This document shows positions 9,285-17,947 of a stretch of 64,000 nucleotides of DNA, in pieces. The position numbers and the translations under genes are program-made. Source of the stretch: Pontiella agarivorans (GTDB lineage: Bacteria > Verrucomicrobiota > Kiritimatiellia > Kiritimatiellales > Pontiellaceae); contig NZ_JARVCO010000002.1 in NCBI RefSeq assembly GCF_034531395.1, positions 558,001-622,000 on the forward strand, read 5' to 3'. The notes beneath the pieces are model-generated. The model searched no databases. It saw nothing but the letters and a program-made list of their open reading frames with translations, and was not told the DNA's origin. Numbering within the stretch: the first letter of the stretch is position 1; every line of letters starts with the position of its first letter.

Positions 9285-9312
9285 TAGACAATGCAAAAAA
9301 TTCGGGTATGTT
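9285..9312 (+). promoter_or_regulatory. Sigma-70-type promoter for tRNA-Tyr
   Basis: TAGACA (9285-9290), a 16-bp spacer, and TATGTT (9307-9312), ending 21 bp before the mature tRNA 5' end. Confidence 0.6.
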
Positions 9313-9333
9313 ATTCGCTCCTTTCGGGGAAAC

Positions 9334-9418
9334 GGTGGGATAGCGAAGCGGTCAAACGCAGCAGACTGTAAATCTGCCCTCTTAGAGTTCGATGGTTCGA
9401 ATCCATCTCCCACCACCA
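9334..9418 (+). tRNA. tRNA-Tyr (anticodon GTA), type II with encoded CCA
   Basis: The acceptor arms GGTGGGA (9334-9340) and TCCCACC (9408-9414) pair fully. The anticodon stem GCAGA/TCTGC encloses CTGTAAA with anticodon GTA. The variable arm is long (CTCT-TA-GAG), as expected for bacterial tRNA-Tyr, and the T arm is GATGG-TTCGAAT-CCATC. The discriminator is A at 9415 and CCA is encoded at 9416-9418. U8 is present, and this is the base modified by ThiI, whose gene lies 2.5 kb upstream. Confidence 0.97.
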
Positions 9419-9422
9419 TCTT

Positions 9423-9459
9423 AAAAGGCCGGTTTTCTAAACGAAAACCGGCCTTTTTT
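9423..9459. terminator. Bidirectional intrinsic terminator
   Basis: A long GC-rich stem (AAAAGGCCGGTTTTC with its complement) with a T tract on one strand and an A tract on the other. It ends tRNA-Tyr on the plus strand and dus on the minus strand. Confidence 0.92.
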
Positions 9460-9461
9460 CG

Positions 9462-10436
9462 TTAAGCCTGCCATTCAGCATCGGCAAGGAATTCGGCAAC
9501 GATGGCTTTATAGGTACTGAGCTTCTGGGCCTTTTTGAGTTTCTTGAACATTTTTCGGCCATTGGAGAGGTGGGTGGCCTGATAGGTCCAGAATTCTTTC
9601 ATTTTCCCGAGCACAGGGTGATCGCCGTGGAGGACGGCTTCGTATTGGTCCACAAGGTCATCGTGAAAAGCGCGGATGCGGGGAATCGGTTTTTCATACA
9701 TTGCAATGTGTGAAATGGAGCTCTGTTTAATCTGTTCGCAAAGGAAGGGATTGGCGAGCAGTCCGCGGCCGAGCATGAAACGTTGAATTGTCGGAAAACG
9801 CTTTTCCAGGGTCTGGAAGAATGCAGGATCGTTGATGTCGCCGTTGTAGCAGACGGTGTGTTCCAGAGCCTGGAAGGCTTCGTCGAAGGCGTTGAGGTCG
9901 ACGTGTCCCTCATACATCTGTTCGGCCGTTCGGGGATGAATAATGACTTCGCTGAGCGGAAATTGATTGAGTACGGGGATCAGTTTTATGAGTTCCGATT
10001 TGTCGGAAACCCCGAGCCGGACTTTTACGGATATTTTGACGGGGCTGCGTTCGCAGACTTCGTTGAGGATTTGATCGACGGTATCGGGAAACGGCAGCAG
10101 GCCGGAGCCGCGGCGTTTTTTGCGGATGGGTTTATGGGGGCAACCCAAATTCCAGTTGACCTCGGTGTAGCCGAGGTCGGCCAGAGCGATATTCATCTGC
10201 ACAAAATCGTCGGCGTTGTTGCCAATGACCTGGGGGATCATGGGCAGTCCGGACTGGTTTTCGGGAAGAACGTCTTTGAGCAGTTTCGGATTGATGCGTT
10301 CGGCGCTGACCGTCGGGATGAACGGGGCCATCTCGATATCCAGTCCCTGGAAATGGCGGACAAAGGCGCGGCGGTAGTGCATGGTGGTGATGCCGCGCAT
10401 GGGGGCCAGAATTAGAGTGGGGCTGGAAGAGGGCAT
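9462..10436 (-). CDS. dus: tRNA-dihydrouridine synthase
   Basis: A 324-residue FMN enzyme reducing uridines in tRNA. The TIM-barrel start ILAPMRGITTMHYR is followed by VNWNLGCPHKPIRKKRRGSG, with the catalytic proton donor C99. SVKVRLG and VIIHPRT supply FMN and tRNA contacts, and MLGRGLLANPFL forms the phosphate-binding end of the barrel. The C-terminal helical domain (about 240-324) recognises tRNA. It belongs to the Dus superfamily, but I cannot assign DusA, B or C. It contains two perfect copies of the dispersed palindrome, plus a one-mismatch copy at 10338-10352. Confidence 0.94.
   Translation of the reverse strand: MPSSSPTLILAPMRGITTMHYRRAFVRHFQGLDIEMAPFIPTVSAERINPKLLKDVLPENQSGLPMIPQVIGNNADDFVQMNIALADLGYTEVNWNLGCPHKPIRKKRRGSGLLPFPDTVDQILNEVCERSPVKISVKVRLGVSDKSELIKLIPVLNQFPLSEVIIHPRTAEQMYEGHVDLNAFDEAFQALEHTVCYNGDINDPAFFQTLEKRFPTIQRFMLGRGLLANPFLCEQIKQSSISHIAMYEKPIPRIRAFHDDLVDQYEAVLHGDHPVLGKMKEFWTYQATHLSNGRKMFKKLKKAQKLSTYKAIVAEFLADAEWQA
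9804..9818. repeat. Dispersed palindrome, core GGGTC
   Basis: Perfect copy in dus, minus-strand reading F-Q-T-L-E, 57 bp from the next copy. Confidence 0.9.
9861..9875. repeat. Dispersed palindrome, core GAGCC
   Basis: Perfect copy in dus, minus-strand reading F-Q-A-L-E. Confidence 0.9.
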
Positions 10437-10466
10437 TTTTTATCATCCACTGGCTTGAAGATACAA

Positions 10467-10502
10467 AGCGCACAGCGGTTTTCTCGTTATCCGCTGTGCG
10501 CT
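10467..10502 (-). terminator. Hairpin after efpL, possible terminator
   Basis: A perfect 12-bp stem (AGCGCACAGCGG and complement) with a 12-nt loop between efpL and dus. The tail on the minus strand is only TTTG, so termination may be partial. Confidence 0.6.
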
Positions 10503-10519
10503 CTGTAGTGAATTATATA

Positions 10520-11086
10520 TTAAGCACGGGAGAGGAACTTGCGTTCTTTGGTGTCGATTTTGATGACTTCGCCTGGTTCGATATATTCCGGAACCTGGAT
10601 GATGAGGCCGGTCGGCATGGTGGCGGGTTTGGTGCGTGATGTGGCCGACGCGCCTTTCATGGCCGGCGGGCATTCGACAATTTCCATTTCGATGGTGTCG
10701 GGCATGCGCAGGGTCAGAATACGGCCCTCGGAAACGAGGGCGGTGATGCCTTCCATGCCTTCAATGAGGAAGGGAAGAATGTCTTCAATATCCTCTTCAG
10801 TCAGTTCGAAGGATTCATAGGTTTCCAGGTCCATGAAGGCGTAGCGGTCGCCGTTTTTATAGTCGTAGGAAACTTCCTGGGTTTCGAACGAGGTTTCCTG
10901 CAGAGCATCGTCGGCGCGGTAGGTCATGTCGACCTTGTTTTTGGTGGAGACGTTGCGGAACCGGACTTTATAAATGGTGCCGCCGCCGCGGGCGGTGGGC
11001 GACTGCTGGCTGATATTTTCGACGGTATGCGGCGCGCCGTCGATGTCGATTACGTGTTGTTTCTTGAGGTCACAGGCCTTAATCAT
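10520..11086 (-). CDS. efpL: Elongation factor P-like protein EfpL (YeiP)
   Basis: A 188-residue, three-domain EF-P paralogue that relieves ribosome stalling at proline-rich and related motifs. The domain I tip loop reads QQSPTARGGGT, with R33 where canonical EF-P carries the modified lysine. This and the VRFRNVSTKNKV, YAFMDLETYESF, GLIIQVPEYIEPGE and IDTKERKF segments match the YeiP/EfpL subgroup rather than EF-P proper. Because the tip residue is arginine, no EpmA/B/C-type lysine modification is expected. A true efp gene probably lies elsewhere. It is transcribed toward dus, with a hairpin between them. Confidence 0.9.
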   Translation of the reverse strand: MIKACDLKKQHVIDIDGAPHTVENISQQSPTARGGGTIYKVRFRNVSTKNKVDMTYRADDALQETSFETQEVSYDYKNGDRYAFMDLETYESFELTEEDIEDILPFLIEGMEGITALVSEGRILTLRMPDTIEMEIVECPPAMKGASATSRTKPATMPTGLIIQVPEYIEPGEVIKIDTKERKFLSRA

Positions 11087-11152
11087 AAATTGCTCCTTAT
11101 TTTAGAAAAGGCGCAATATCTCCAAACCGGGAGCAACAATCAAGACAGATCG

Positions 11153-11899
11153 CTATTTCAAGGCATTCACCAGAGCGGCATTAAAGCCGGCTCCGAAACC
11201 GTTATCGATGTTGACGACGGTGATGTTGGGGGCGCAGGAATTCAGCATGGTGAAGAGCGGTGCGAGGCCATTGAGGTGCGAGCCGTAGCCGACGGAGGTG
11301 GGGACGGCAATGACCGGGCAGGGGGCGAGACCGCCGACAACGGAGGGCAGCGCGCCTTCCATGCCGGCCACGCAGACGATAGCGCGGGCCTGCTGGATTT
11401 TTTCGTTGTGGGCCAGCAGGCGGTGAATGCCGGCCACGCCGGCGTCGTAGATCCGTTCCGCGCGGGCTCCGGAAATGGAAGCGGTTTCATAGGCTTCTTC
11501 CGCCACCGGGATGTCCGCGGTTCCGGCGGAAATAATCAGTACGCTGCCGGTTTTTTCTTTTTCTGTGTTTTCCAGAACGATGGTTCGTCCGAGTTCGTTG
11601 TAACGTAGACGCGAATTGATTTTTTCCAATCGTTGGAACAATTCCGGTTCGGCACGGGTCAGCAGAATATGGTCATTTCGTTTTTCCAGAGCCTGGAAAA
11701 TCTGTTCCACCTGCTCGTGGGTTTTTCCCTGGCAGAACACCACCTCCGGGTAGCCGGTGCGGAGCGCGCGGTGGTGGTCGATTTTGGCAAAACCCATATC
11801 TTCGAACGGAAGGTCTTTCAGTGCGGCGAGTGTAGCCTCCATATCGGAGTCGTCGTTTTTAAATCGGGAGAGCAGGGCTTCGAGTTTATCTATTTCCAT
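11153..11899 (-). CDS. larB: LarB, nickel-pincer nucleotide cofactor synthesis
   Basis: 248 residues from the ATG at 11899; a longer in-frame reading exists but has no family similarity. LarB carboxylates and hydrolyses nicotinate adenine dinucleotide, the first step to the Ni-pincer cofactor of lactate racemase-type enzymes. The N-terminal part contains MGFAKIDHHRALRTGYPEVVFCQGKT, characteristic of LarB. The C-terminal half is a PurE-like fold (ISAGTADIPVAEEAYETA, VAGMEGALPSVVGGL, PTSVGYG). larC and larE are not in the window. It overlaps the upstream HAD gene by 10 nt, so the two form one unit. Two palindrome copies sit 60 bp apart in it. Confidence 0.92.
   Translation of the reverse strand: MEIDKLEALLSRFKNDDSDMEATLAALKDLPFEDMGFAKIDHHRALRTGYPEVVFCQGKTHEQVEQIFQALEKRNDHILLTRAEPELFQRLEKINSRLRYNELGRTIVLENTEKEKTGSVLIISAGTADIPVAEEAYETASISGARAERIYDAGVAGIHRLLAHNEKIQQARAIVCVAGMEGALPSVVGGLAPCPVIAVPTSVGYGSHLNGLAPLFTMLNSCAPNITVVNIDNGFGAGFNAALVNALK
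11624..11638. repeat. Dispersed palindrome, core ATCGT
   Basis: Perfect copy in larB, minus-strand reading F-Q-R-L-E. Confidence 0.9.
11684..11698. repeat. Dispersed palindrome, core GAGCC
   Basis: Perfect copy in larB, minus-strand reading F-Q-A-L-E. Confidence 0.9.
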
Positions 11900-12774
11900 G
11901 GCGGTGTTTCCGGGAGTTTGGCATTGAATTCGTGAATAAGCTGTTTTTGATAGTGGTCGGAAAATCCGCCGTCGAGGAAGCGGGCGTAGGCTTCGTTGAT
12001 AAAGCGCTTCCAGCTTTCGATTTCCTGCCCGGGGATGATCGGATAAAAGTTGCATCCAATGTTCAGGGCGGTGGCGAGGTCGCCGGTGGCGTCGCCGATC
12101 ATGAGGATGGTATGGCCGGGATAACGCTCCGTGGCGGCCATGGAAAAGCAGTCCACTTTGGATCCGATTTCGGGTCCGGCGATGACGCTGACATATCGGG
12201 CCAGGTTGTCGCGGTACCAGTCTTTGAGGAGCGCAACGGCCTGGGTCTGAGACATCACCACGGCATCGGAATTCTTCTGAATTTGTTTGAGCGCATCTTC
12301 CGCACCGGGAAAGGCCGGCGGATCAGGCATGTTGGCATCGATATCTTCGTTCAGTTCAACGCTCCAGCGGTGTGCCTGATCGAGCAGTTCACTGCCGGTG
12401 CGTTCGGCTTCTACTTTACAGGTGGCATTGCTGAGCGGGAGGCCGGAGTCGCAGTAGGCCCGCAGATCGGCGGGATCAGGAATGGCGGCTTTTTCCCGGG
12501 CCTGCGGCCAGTCGAGCAGCAGTTCGAACGTTTTACATAGACCGAGGAATCGGTTCAACCCGCGGTAGCAGGAGTAAAGATAGGTGAATTCCGCCGCAGC
12601 ACGCACTTCGGTCTCGATGGCTTCAAGGCCCCAGATCCGGATAATGTGCGGGTGGAAGAAATCCTTCTGCTTGGTATCCATGGTGTCGAATACGCATCCA
12701 TCGGAGTCGATTCCGACAAAGGTTTCGAACTGTGGAAGAAAATTGATGAGATCGTCTTTAGTGAATTCGCGCAT
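11890..12774 (-). CDS. HAD-superfamily hydrolase
   Basis: 294 residues from the ATG at 12774 (MREFTKDDLINFL); an in-frame start at 12897 would add residues that look non-coding. HAD motif I is GIDSDGCVFDT, with D23 (nucleophile) and D25 (acid/base). Motif II is probably VVMSQTQ and motif IV MIGDATGDLATA. A large helical cap lies between about 45 and 170. Phosphatase activity on a small metabolite is likely. The 10-nt overlap with larB hints at a role linked to the Ni-pincer cofactor or to lactate metabolism, but that is context only. Confidence 0.85.
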   Translation of the reverse strand: MREFTKDDLINFLPQFETFVGIDSDGCVFDTMDTKQKDFFHPHIIRIWGLEAIETEVRAAAEFTYLYSCYRGLNRFLGLCKTFELLLDWPQAREKAAIPDPADLRAYCDSGLPLSNATCKVEAERTGSELLDQAHRWSVELNEDIDANMPDPPAFPGAEDALKQIQKNSDAVVMSQTQAVALLKDWYRDNLARYVSVIAGPEIGSKVDCFSMAATERYPGHTILMIGDATGDLATALNIGCNFYPIIPGQEIESWKRFINEAYARFLDGGFSDHYQKQLIHEFNAKLPETPPWK

Positions 12775-12938
12775 AGTTTTTTCCAGTGAAGAGAAAGAGT
12801 AGGTGGGGAACAGGCGGGGATCAAGCTTTCTGCCGCAAAAGGCGATTTCCTGCAAAATTATATCGATCCGACGGCCGGGCTCCGCTAAATTGCGCAACTA
12901 TATTCATAAATCCGAATAAACGAATAGAGGTTTAGAAC

Positions 12939-14126
12939 ATGAGTAAAATCCGCGTAGATCACGTTTTTACGTCCGAGTCCGTTTCCGAAGGACATCCGGA
13001 TAAGGTGTGTGACCAGATTTCCGATGCCATTCTTGATGCCTGTCTTGCGCAGGATCCTAAAAGCCGCGTGGCCTGCGAAACCCTTACCACCACAAATCTG
13101 GTGGTGAATGCCGGCGAAATTACGTGTTCCGGCTGGGATCAGGTTGATCCGGAAGCCATTGCCCGCGAAGTGTGCCGCGAGATCGGCTACGACCGCGAGG
13201 AGCTTGAATTTTGCGATAAAACGTTTGAATACATCAACCGGCTGCACGGTCAGTCTCCCGATATTTCCCAGGGGGTTACGGAAGGCGAAGGCCTTTTTGC
13301 CGAACAGGGAGCGGGGGATCAGGGTATGATGTTCGGTTATGCCTGTAACGAAACAGATGAGCTGATGCCCGCACCGATTGCGTTCAGTCATCGTCTGCTC
13401 GACGAATTGCAGAAAATCCGCAAGGCCGGAACCCTTTCCTATCTGCGTCCCGATTCCAAATCGCAGGTTTCGGTTCAGTATAAAGGAGGAAAGCCGGTTT
13501 CCATTGAAACGGTGGTGATTTCGCACCAGACCGATGATGTGCCGCTGGAAACGATCCGCGAAGATTTGATCAAGGTCTGTAAAGCCGTGCTGGAGCCGAC
13601 GGGCCTGCTTAAAGAAGATACGGAATATTTCATTAATCCGACCGGTAAATTTGTAATCGGCGGCCCGCACGGGGATGCCGGACTGACCGGACGTAAAATT
13701 ATTGTGGATACCTATGGCGGGGTCGGCAGTCACGGCGGCGGGGCTTTCTCCGGTAAAGATCCCTCAAAAGTGGACCGTTCCGCGGCCTATTATTCCCGCT
13801 ACGCCGCGAAAAATATTGTGGCGGCGGGGCTGGCTGAAAAGTGTGAAATTCAGGTGGCTTATGCCATCGGGGTTCCGGAACCGCTGAGTATCAATGTGGA
13901 TACTTATGGAACCGGCAAGGTGGATGATCATAAAATTGAAGCGGTGCTCAAAAGCGGTGATATTTTTGATTTCCGCCCGAGCGCACTGATTGCAGATCTG
14001 GATCTGGTACATCCGAAGGGCTGGAGCTATCGTGAGTCGGCGGCTTATGGGCATTTCGGACGCAACCAGTTCCCCTGGGAGAAAACCGACAAGGTGGATG
14101 CGCTGAAAAAAGCGCTGAATATTTAA
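12939..14126 (+). CDS. metK: S-adenosylmethionine synthetase
   Basis: A 395-residue MetK making SAM from methionine and ATP. The signatures [33 protein letters not shown] and [18 protein letters not shown] are all intact. The length matches the family. Only 41 nt separate it from the divergent HAD gene's upstream reading frame and I find no SAM riboswitch there. AGAGG about 9 nt upstream of the ATG serves as ribosome binding site. A hairpin terminator follows at 14150. Confidence 0.97.
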   Translation: MSKIRVDHVFTSESVSEGHPDKVCDQISDAILDACLAQDPKSRVACETLTTTNLVVNAGEITCSGWDQVDPEAIAREVCREIGYDREELEFCDKTFEYINRLHGQSPDISQGVTEGEGLFAEQGAGDQGMMFGYACNETDELMPAPIAFSHRLLDELQKIRKAGTLSYLRPDSKSQVSVQYKGGKPVSIETVVISHQTDDVPLETIREDLIKVCKAVLEPTGLLKEDTEYFINPTGKFVIGGPHGDAGLTGRKIIVDTYGGVGSHGGGAFSGKDPSKVDRSAAYYSRYAAKNIVAAGLAEKCEIQVAYAIGVPEPLSINVDTYGTGKVDDHKIEAVLKSGDIFDFRPSALIADLDLVHPKGWSYRESAAYGHFGRNQFPWEKTDKVDALKKALNI

Positions 14127-14149
14127 GCGGATTTCCAGATGCTGTACCC

Positions 14150-14178
14150 AACGCGTGCCCGTTTCGGGTGCGCGTTTT
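14150..14178 (+). terminator. Intrinsic terminator of metK
   Basis: A 12-bp stem with two G-T pairs (14150-14161 with 14165-14176), a 3-nt loop and a short T tail. Confidence 0.8.
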
Positions 14179-14184
14179 CTGTTG

Positions 14185-15495
14185 CTAAACCTTGATGTTA
14201 AGCAATGGCAGATAGAGGCGCTGGCGCGCGGTTTCGCCGGGCAGCAGGTTCATTTTCCGCCAAGGGAGCTCGGCGCGGCTGTTTTGCGGCGCGTCGTTGA
14301 GTTTTAAGGCGGTGCCGGTGTGTACCTTATGTTTTCCGAAGCGTGCGTTTATTTCATCGATGGTTTTAGTCAGCCTTTCATATCGGTCGATTTCGATCCG
14401 GTTTTCAAACAGGTCAAACTGGGTGCTGTTGGCTGATTCGAGACGGGACAGCCAGATTTGGGTGGTTCGGTATTCAAAGCCGGGACGGTAGATTTTTTCG
14501 AAAAGCTGTTTCACCACCGGCAGGATTTCCTGGGTGGAATCGGTTGCCCGGTTAAGCTGGGCGCCGAGGCCGAATTCATGAAAATTTTTCAGACGGAGGG
14601 CAATGTGTATTTCTTTGGTTCGCTGTTTGTGGCGGCGCAGCCGGATCAATGCCGATTCCACGTTACGCACGAGTTTGGCATAAATGAACGCCTGGTCAGC
14701 TGATGGAGCGGTGAAGGTTTTTCCTTTTCCGATACTTATATTGGCCGGTTTGGGGGAGGAGGTTACCGGAAGCAGGTTGACGCCGCGCAGTTCGTGCCAT
14801 ATTTCCAGACCGGGTTTCCCCAGCATCTTTTTGGCCCATTTTTCCGGCTGTTGTACAAAGTCGAAGGCGGTTTGCAGGCCGTATTTTCGTAGCAACTGCA
14901 CGGTATTCCGGCCGAATCCCCATACCTCTTCCAGAGGAATGCGTTTGAGAAAGAGATGGATGTGCCGCCCCTGCACTACGGTAAGGCCCTTCGGTTTTTT
15001 GTAATCCGAGGCGATTTTGCAGAGTCCTTTGGATAAACTGAGGCCGACCGAAACGCCGAGGTCCAGCTCCGCCTCAATACTCTTCTGTATTTTCCGGGCG
15101 ATTTCGGGGTAGGACATCCGGTGATAGCGGCGTAATCCGGTGAGATCGGCAAAGGCTTCGTCGATGGAATATTCTTCAACTTCCGGGGTAAAGCGCCGCA
15201 TGATTTCAAAAATTCGTTTCGAATAGATGCTGTAGCTCTCATAGTCGCTCGGCAGCACAATGAGATCGGGACAGATTTTACGGGCTTCTCCCAGACTGAT
15301 TCCTCGGCGTATGCCCAAGGCCTTGGCTTCGTAGCTGGCGCAGGCGATAATGCCGCGTTCTTTACCGGTGACAACCGGCCGGCCTTTCAGGTGGGGGTGC
15401 ATAGCCTGTTCCACCGAAGTGAAAAAGGCATCGGCATCCACATGAACCAGAGCTTGTGGAAAAGAGCAGTTTAAAAGAGGATTTTCGGAGTTCAT
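14185..15495 (-). CDS. dinB: Y-family DNA polymerase (DinB/Pol IV type)
   Basis: A 436-residue translesion polymerase. The palm carries LVHVDADAFFTSVEQ (D20) and YSIDEAFADLT (catalytic D and E), and the steric region reads IACASYEAKALGIRRG. An HhH region (GFGRNTVQLLRKYGLQT) and a little-finger domain (about 240-350) follow. The C-terminal extension ends PWRKMNLLPGETARQRLYLPLL. The start is uncertain: an ATG at 15531 adds 12 residues and would put the palindrome at 15503 inside the gene, but neither start has a good ribosome binding site. I see no clear LexA box upstream. Confidence 0.9.
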   Translation of the reverse strand: MNSENPLLNCSFPQALVHVDADAFFTSVEQAMHPHLKGRPVVTGKERGIIACASYEAKALGIRRGISLGEARKICPDLIVLPSDYESYSIYSKRIFEIMRRFTPEVEEYSIDEAFADLTGLRRYHRMSYPEIARKIQKSIEAELDLGVSVGLSLSKGLCKIASDYKKPKGLTVVQGRHIHLFLKRIPLEEVWGFGRNTVQLLRKYGLQTAFDFVQQPEKWAKKMLGKPGLEIWHELRGVNLLPVTSSPKPANISIGKGKTFTAPSADQAFIYAKLVRNVESALIRLRRHKQRTKEIHIALRLKNFHEFGLGAQLNRATDSTQEILPVVKQLFEKIYRPGFEYRTTQIWLSRLESANSTQFDLFENRIEIDRYERLTKTIDEINARFGKHKVHTGTALKLNDAPQNSRAELPWRKMNLLPGETARQRLYLPLLNIKV

Positions 15496-15502
15496 TTTTG
15501 TG

Positions 15503-15517
15503 TTCCAGTGCTTGGAA
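15503..15517. repeat. Dispersed palindrome, core GTGCT
   Basis: Perfect copy just upstream of the preferred dinB start, in the leader or the first codons if translation begins at 15531. Confidence 0.9.
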
Positions 15518-15632
15518 TTTAAACTGAACATTCGTACATAAACAAGCGCTGTTGCGGTTTTTAATGTACTGCCTTGAAGTAAAAGACGGTGGGGGTATAG
15601 TGGCCGCTGATTATTAACCTGTATTTTTTTTC

Positions 15633-16814
15633 ATGGCGCATAAGCGAAAATCTGAACAGCTCGAAACGTATCTCCTGTCGGTGATCGATGGCTCGGCCGA
15701 GGGGAAATGGCCCTCGGTTCTTCGGGTCATTATGGCGATATTTTCATGGTTGTTTACCTTAATTGTTCAAACGCGGATTCAGCTGTATAAGCACCGCATC
15801 ATTCGGGGGAATACACTGGGCTGCCAAGTGATTTCTGTGGGCAATCTGACCGTGGGCGGAACCGGAAAAACGCCGGTGGTGGAGGTTTTTGCGCGCAATT
15901 TGCAACAGCAGGGTCGAAAAGTGGCGATTCTGAGCCGCGGCTATAAAAGTAAGGAAGCCTCGTTCAAGGATAAGATGATCCAGCGGATCACAACCGGAAG
16001 AATTGAAACGCCGCCGCGGGTTGTTTCCGACGGTAAGCGCCTGCTGCTCGATTCCTGGACGGCCGGGGATGAGCCGTACATGCTGGCCACCAATTTGCCG
16101 GAGGTCGCGGTGGTGGTGGATAAAGACCGTGTTAAAGCCGGAAAATATGCCATCCGCGAGCTGGGGTGCGATACGCTGATTCTTGATGATGGTTTTCAGT
16201 ATCTGAAGGTCGGACATCGGCTGGATATTGCGCTGGTCGACAGCACCAATCCATTTGGCTACGGCCATCTTCTGCCGCGCGGCCTGCTCCGCGAACCCAT
16301 GCGGAATATCAAACGTGCGGGTTTTATTTTCATTACCAAATGTAAAGAGGACGGGGCTCCGGAACTCAAAGAACAGTTGCGCCGGCTGAACCCTGTTGCG
16401 GAAATTTCAGAATGCCGGCATGCGGCGAAATATCTTAAAGATGTATTTGGGGATACCACCTATCCGCTGGAAAAATTGAAGGGGCTCAAAGTGGCGGCGG
16501 TTTCGGCCATTGCGGTGCCGGAGAGTTTTGAAAGCGCGCTGGAGGCCTTCGGGGCGGAAATCGTCTATGTCCGCCGTTTTGCCGACCATCACCGGTTTTC
16601 GCAGCAGGAGATTATCAATACCATCAACTGGAGTGCAAAACGGGGGGCTCAGGCGATTCTTACGACCGAGAAAGATGCCGTACGTTTTCCGTTTGTCGAG
16701 CGGCGGGATATTCCGATTCATTACATGCGTGTCGAAATCGAGATGCTTTCCGGCGAAGAGGAGTTCATGGATTGGATTATGCGTATCTGTTTTAAAACTC
16801 CGCGGGATGATTAA
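15633..16814 (+). CDS. lpxK: Tetraacyldisaccharide 4'-kinase LpxK
   Basis: A 393-residue lipid A 4'-kinase, an inner-membrane enzyme of Kdo2-lipid A synthesis. A membrane-associated N-terminal helix (about 30-48) precedes [15 protein letters not shown], with the P-loop at 75-80. [22 protein letters not shown] is the conserved Walker-B-like region, and PRGLLREP with [12 protein letters not shown] are LpxK hallmarks. The protein is about 60 residues longer than E. coli LpxK, mostly at the N-terminus. Its presence implies an LPS-containing outer membrane. It overlaps the heptosyltransferase gene by one base. Confidence 0.95.
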   Translation: MAHKRKSEQLETYLLSVIDGSAEGKWPSVLRVIMAIFSWLFTLIVQTRIQLYKHRIIRGNTLGCQVISVGNLTVGGTGKTPVVEVFARNLQQQGRKVAILSRGYKSKEASFKDKMIQRITTGRIETPPRVVSDGKRLLLDSWTAGDEPYMLATNLPEVAVVVDKDRVKAGKYAIRELGCDTLILDDGFQYLKVGHRLDIALVDSTNPFGYGHLLPRGLLREPMRNIKRAGFIFITKCKEDGAPELKEQLRRLNPVAEISECRHAAKYLKDVFGDTTYPLEKLKGLKVAAVSAIAVPESFESALEAFGAEIVYVRRFADHHRFSQQEIINTINWSAKRGAQAILTTEKDAVRFPFVERRDIPIHYMRVEIEMLSGEEEFMDWIMRICFKTPRDD

Positions 16815-17779
16815 TGGCTGAACGTATTCTTATTATGGGGCTCAACTGGATTGGTGATGCGGTCATGAGTATGCCGGCCATTCAGGCTTGCCGACATGAA
16901 AACCCCGATGCTCACATTGGTATTCTGGTGAAACCCTATCTTAAACCGTTCTGGGAAATGCATGCCGCTCCCGACCGGATATTGACTTTGGACTCTATGG
17001 GCGGGGCAATCCGGGAAATTCGCGACTACGGCTTTGAAAAGGCCTTTATTCTCCCGAATTCATTCCGGTCGGCTCTTATTCCAATGCTGGCCGGAGTTCA
17101 GCAACGGATCGGTTTCCGGGGAGATCATCGCCGGTTGATGCTGACGGATGTGGTGCCGGTGGCCGGAGGGCATCAGTCGAATGAATATTTCCCCATCGTT
17201 GCTCCGAAATCGGTCGATTTGGTTAAAGAGCTTCCGGAACTGAATGTTCCCGATGAGGCGTTCCAAACCCTGGAACGCAAATTTCCGAATCTTGAGCGCT
17301 ATGTGGTTCTAATGCCGGGTGCGGCGCGAGGGGCTTCTAAGATGTGGCCGTTAGGTCACTTTGAGCAGCTCTCTCGGATGTTACTGGACCAGACCGATCT
17401 GCGATTGGTTTTTGCCGGAGGTTCCGGAGATGCACCGGCCTGTGAGGAACTGGCGGAAAAACTCGGCGGTCGTACGGAAAGTGTGGCGGGCAGAACCAGC
17501 TTGAAAGAATGGGCGGCCCTGCTGAAAAATGCAAAACTCGCCGTGGCCAACGACAGCGGAGGGATGCATCTTGCCGGTGCAGTAGGGACTCCGGTGGTGG
17601 GTATTTATGGCCTTACCGATCCGGAAAAAACGGGGCCTTTGGCCCGGAAATTCAGGGTGATTCAGAACAGCACTATCAAATCCCGCGATATTGCGCGGAA
17701 TTCCGATGAGGCGGTAAAAACGCTTGAATCCATCACGCCGGAGCAGGTTATGAGATCTGCTGCGGAACTGATGGTATAA
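16814..17779 (+). CDS. LPS heptosyltransferase (GT9, WaaF-like)
   Basis: A 321-residue GT9 glycosyltransferase adding heptose to the LPS core. The N-terminal LIMGLNWIGDAVMSMPAIQACR is typical of heptosyltransferase II. The C-terminal nucleotide-binding part contains PGAARGASKMWPLGHF and VANDSGGMHLAGAVGTPVVGIYG. It starts on the last base of lpxK, so lipid A phosphorylation and core assembly are co-transcribed. WaaF is more likely than WaaC or WaaQ from the WIGDAVMSMP motif, but acceptor specificity is inferred. Confidence 0.9.
   Translation: MAERILIMGLNWIGDAVMSMPAIQACRHENPDAHIGILVKPYLKPFWEMHAAPDRILTLDSMGGAIREIRDYGFEKAFILPNSFRSALIPMLAGVQQRIGFRGDHRRLMLTDVVPVAGGHQSNEYFPIVAPKSVDLVKELPELNVPDEAFQTLERKFPNLERYVVLMPGAARGASKMWPLGHFEQLSRMLLDQTDLRLVFAGGSGDAPACEELAEKLGGRTESVAGRTSLKEWAALLKNAKLAVANDSGGMHLAGAVGTPVVGIYGLTDPEKTGPLARKFRVIQNSTIKSRDIARNSDEAVKTLESITPEQVMRSAAELMV
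17261..17275. repeat. Dispersed palindrome, core AACCC
   Basis: Perfect copy in the heptosyltransferase gene, read as F-Q-T-L-E. Confidence 0.9.
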
Positions 17780-17782
17780 AAA

Positions 17783-17811
17783 AAAGCGGCCGCTGGTACG
17801 ACCGCTTTCTT
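17783..17811 (+). terminator. Weak intrinsic terminator after the heptosyltransferase
   Basis: AAAGCGG/CCGCTTT stem with a 12-nt loop and a short, interrupted T tail, 4 nt past the stop codon. Confidence 0.6.
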
Positions 17812-17895
17812 CATTTGCCGGAAGGAAAAGGAGAAAGAAAACCTTACCGGCGATTTCTAATTCGTATGATTTGACCCGGCCGCCTTATGGGTGTT

Positions 17896-17923
17896 CAAAA
17901 AAATGCCCCGGAAACCGGGGCAT
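17896..17923 (-). terminator. Intrinsic terminator of the carA-guaA-carB operon
   Basis: On the minus strand a perfect ATGCCCCGG/CCGGGGCAT stem with a 3-nt loop is followed by seven T, 25 nt past the carB stop. Confidence 0.93.
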
Positions 17924-17947
17924 GCTTTCTGAATTGGGATTATGCGG

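Noticed and set aside
12898-12938. Possible SAM riboswitch before metK
   Set aside because: Only 41 nt lie between metK and the upstream reading frame and no conserved riboswitch core is visible.
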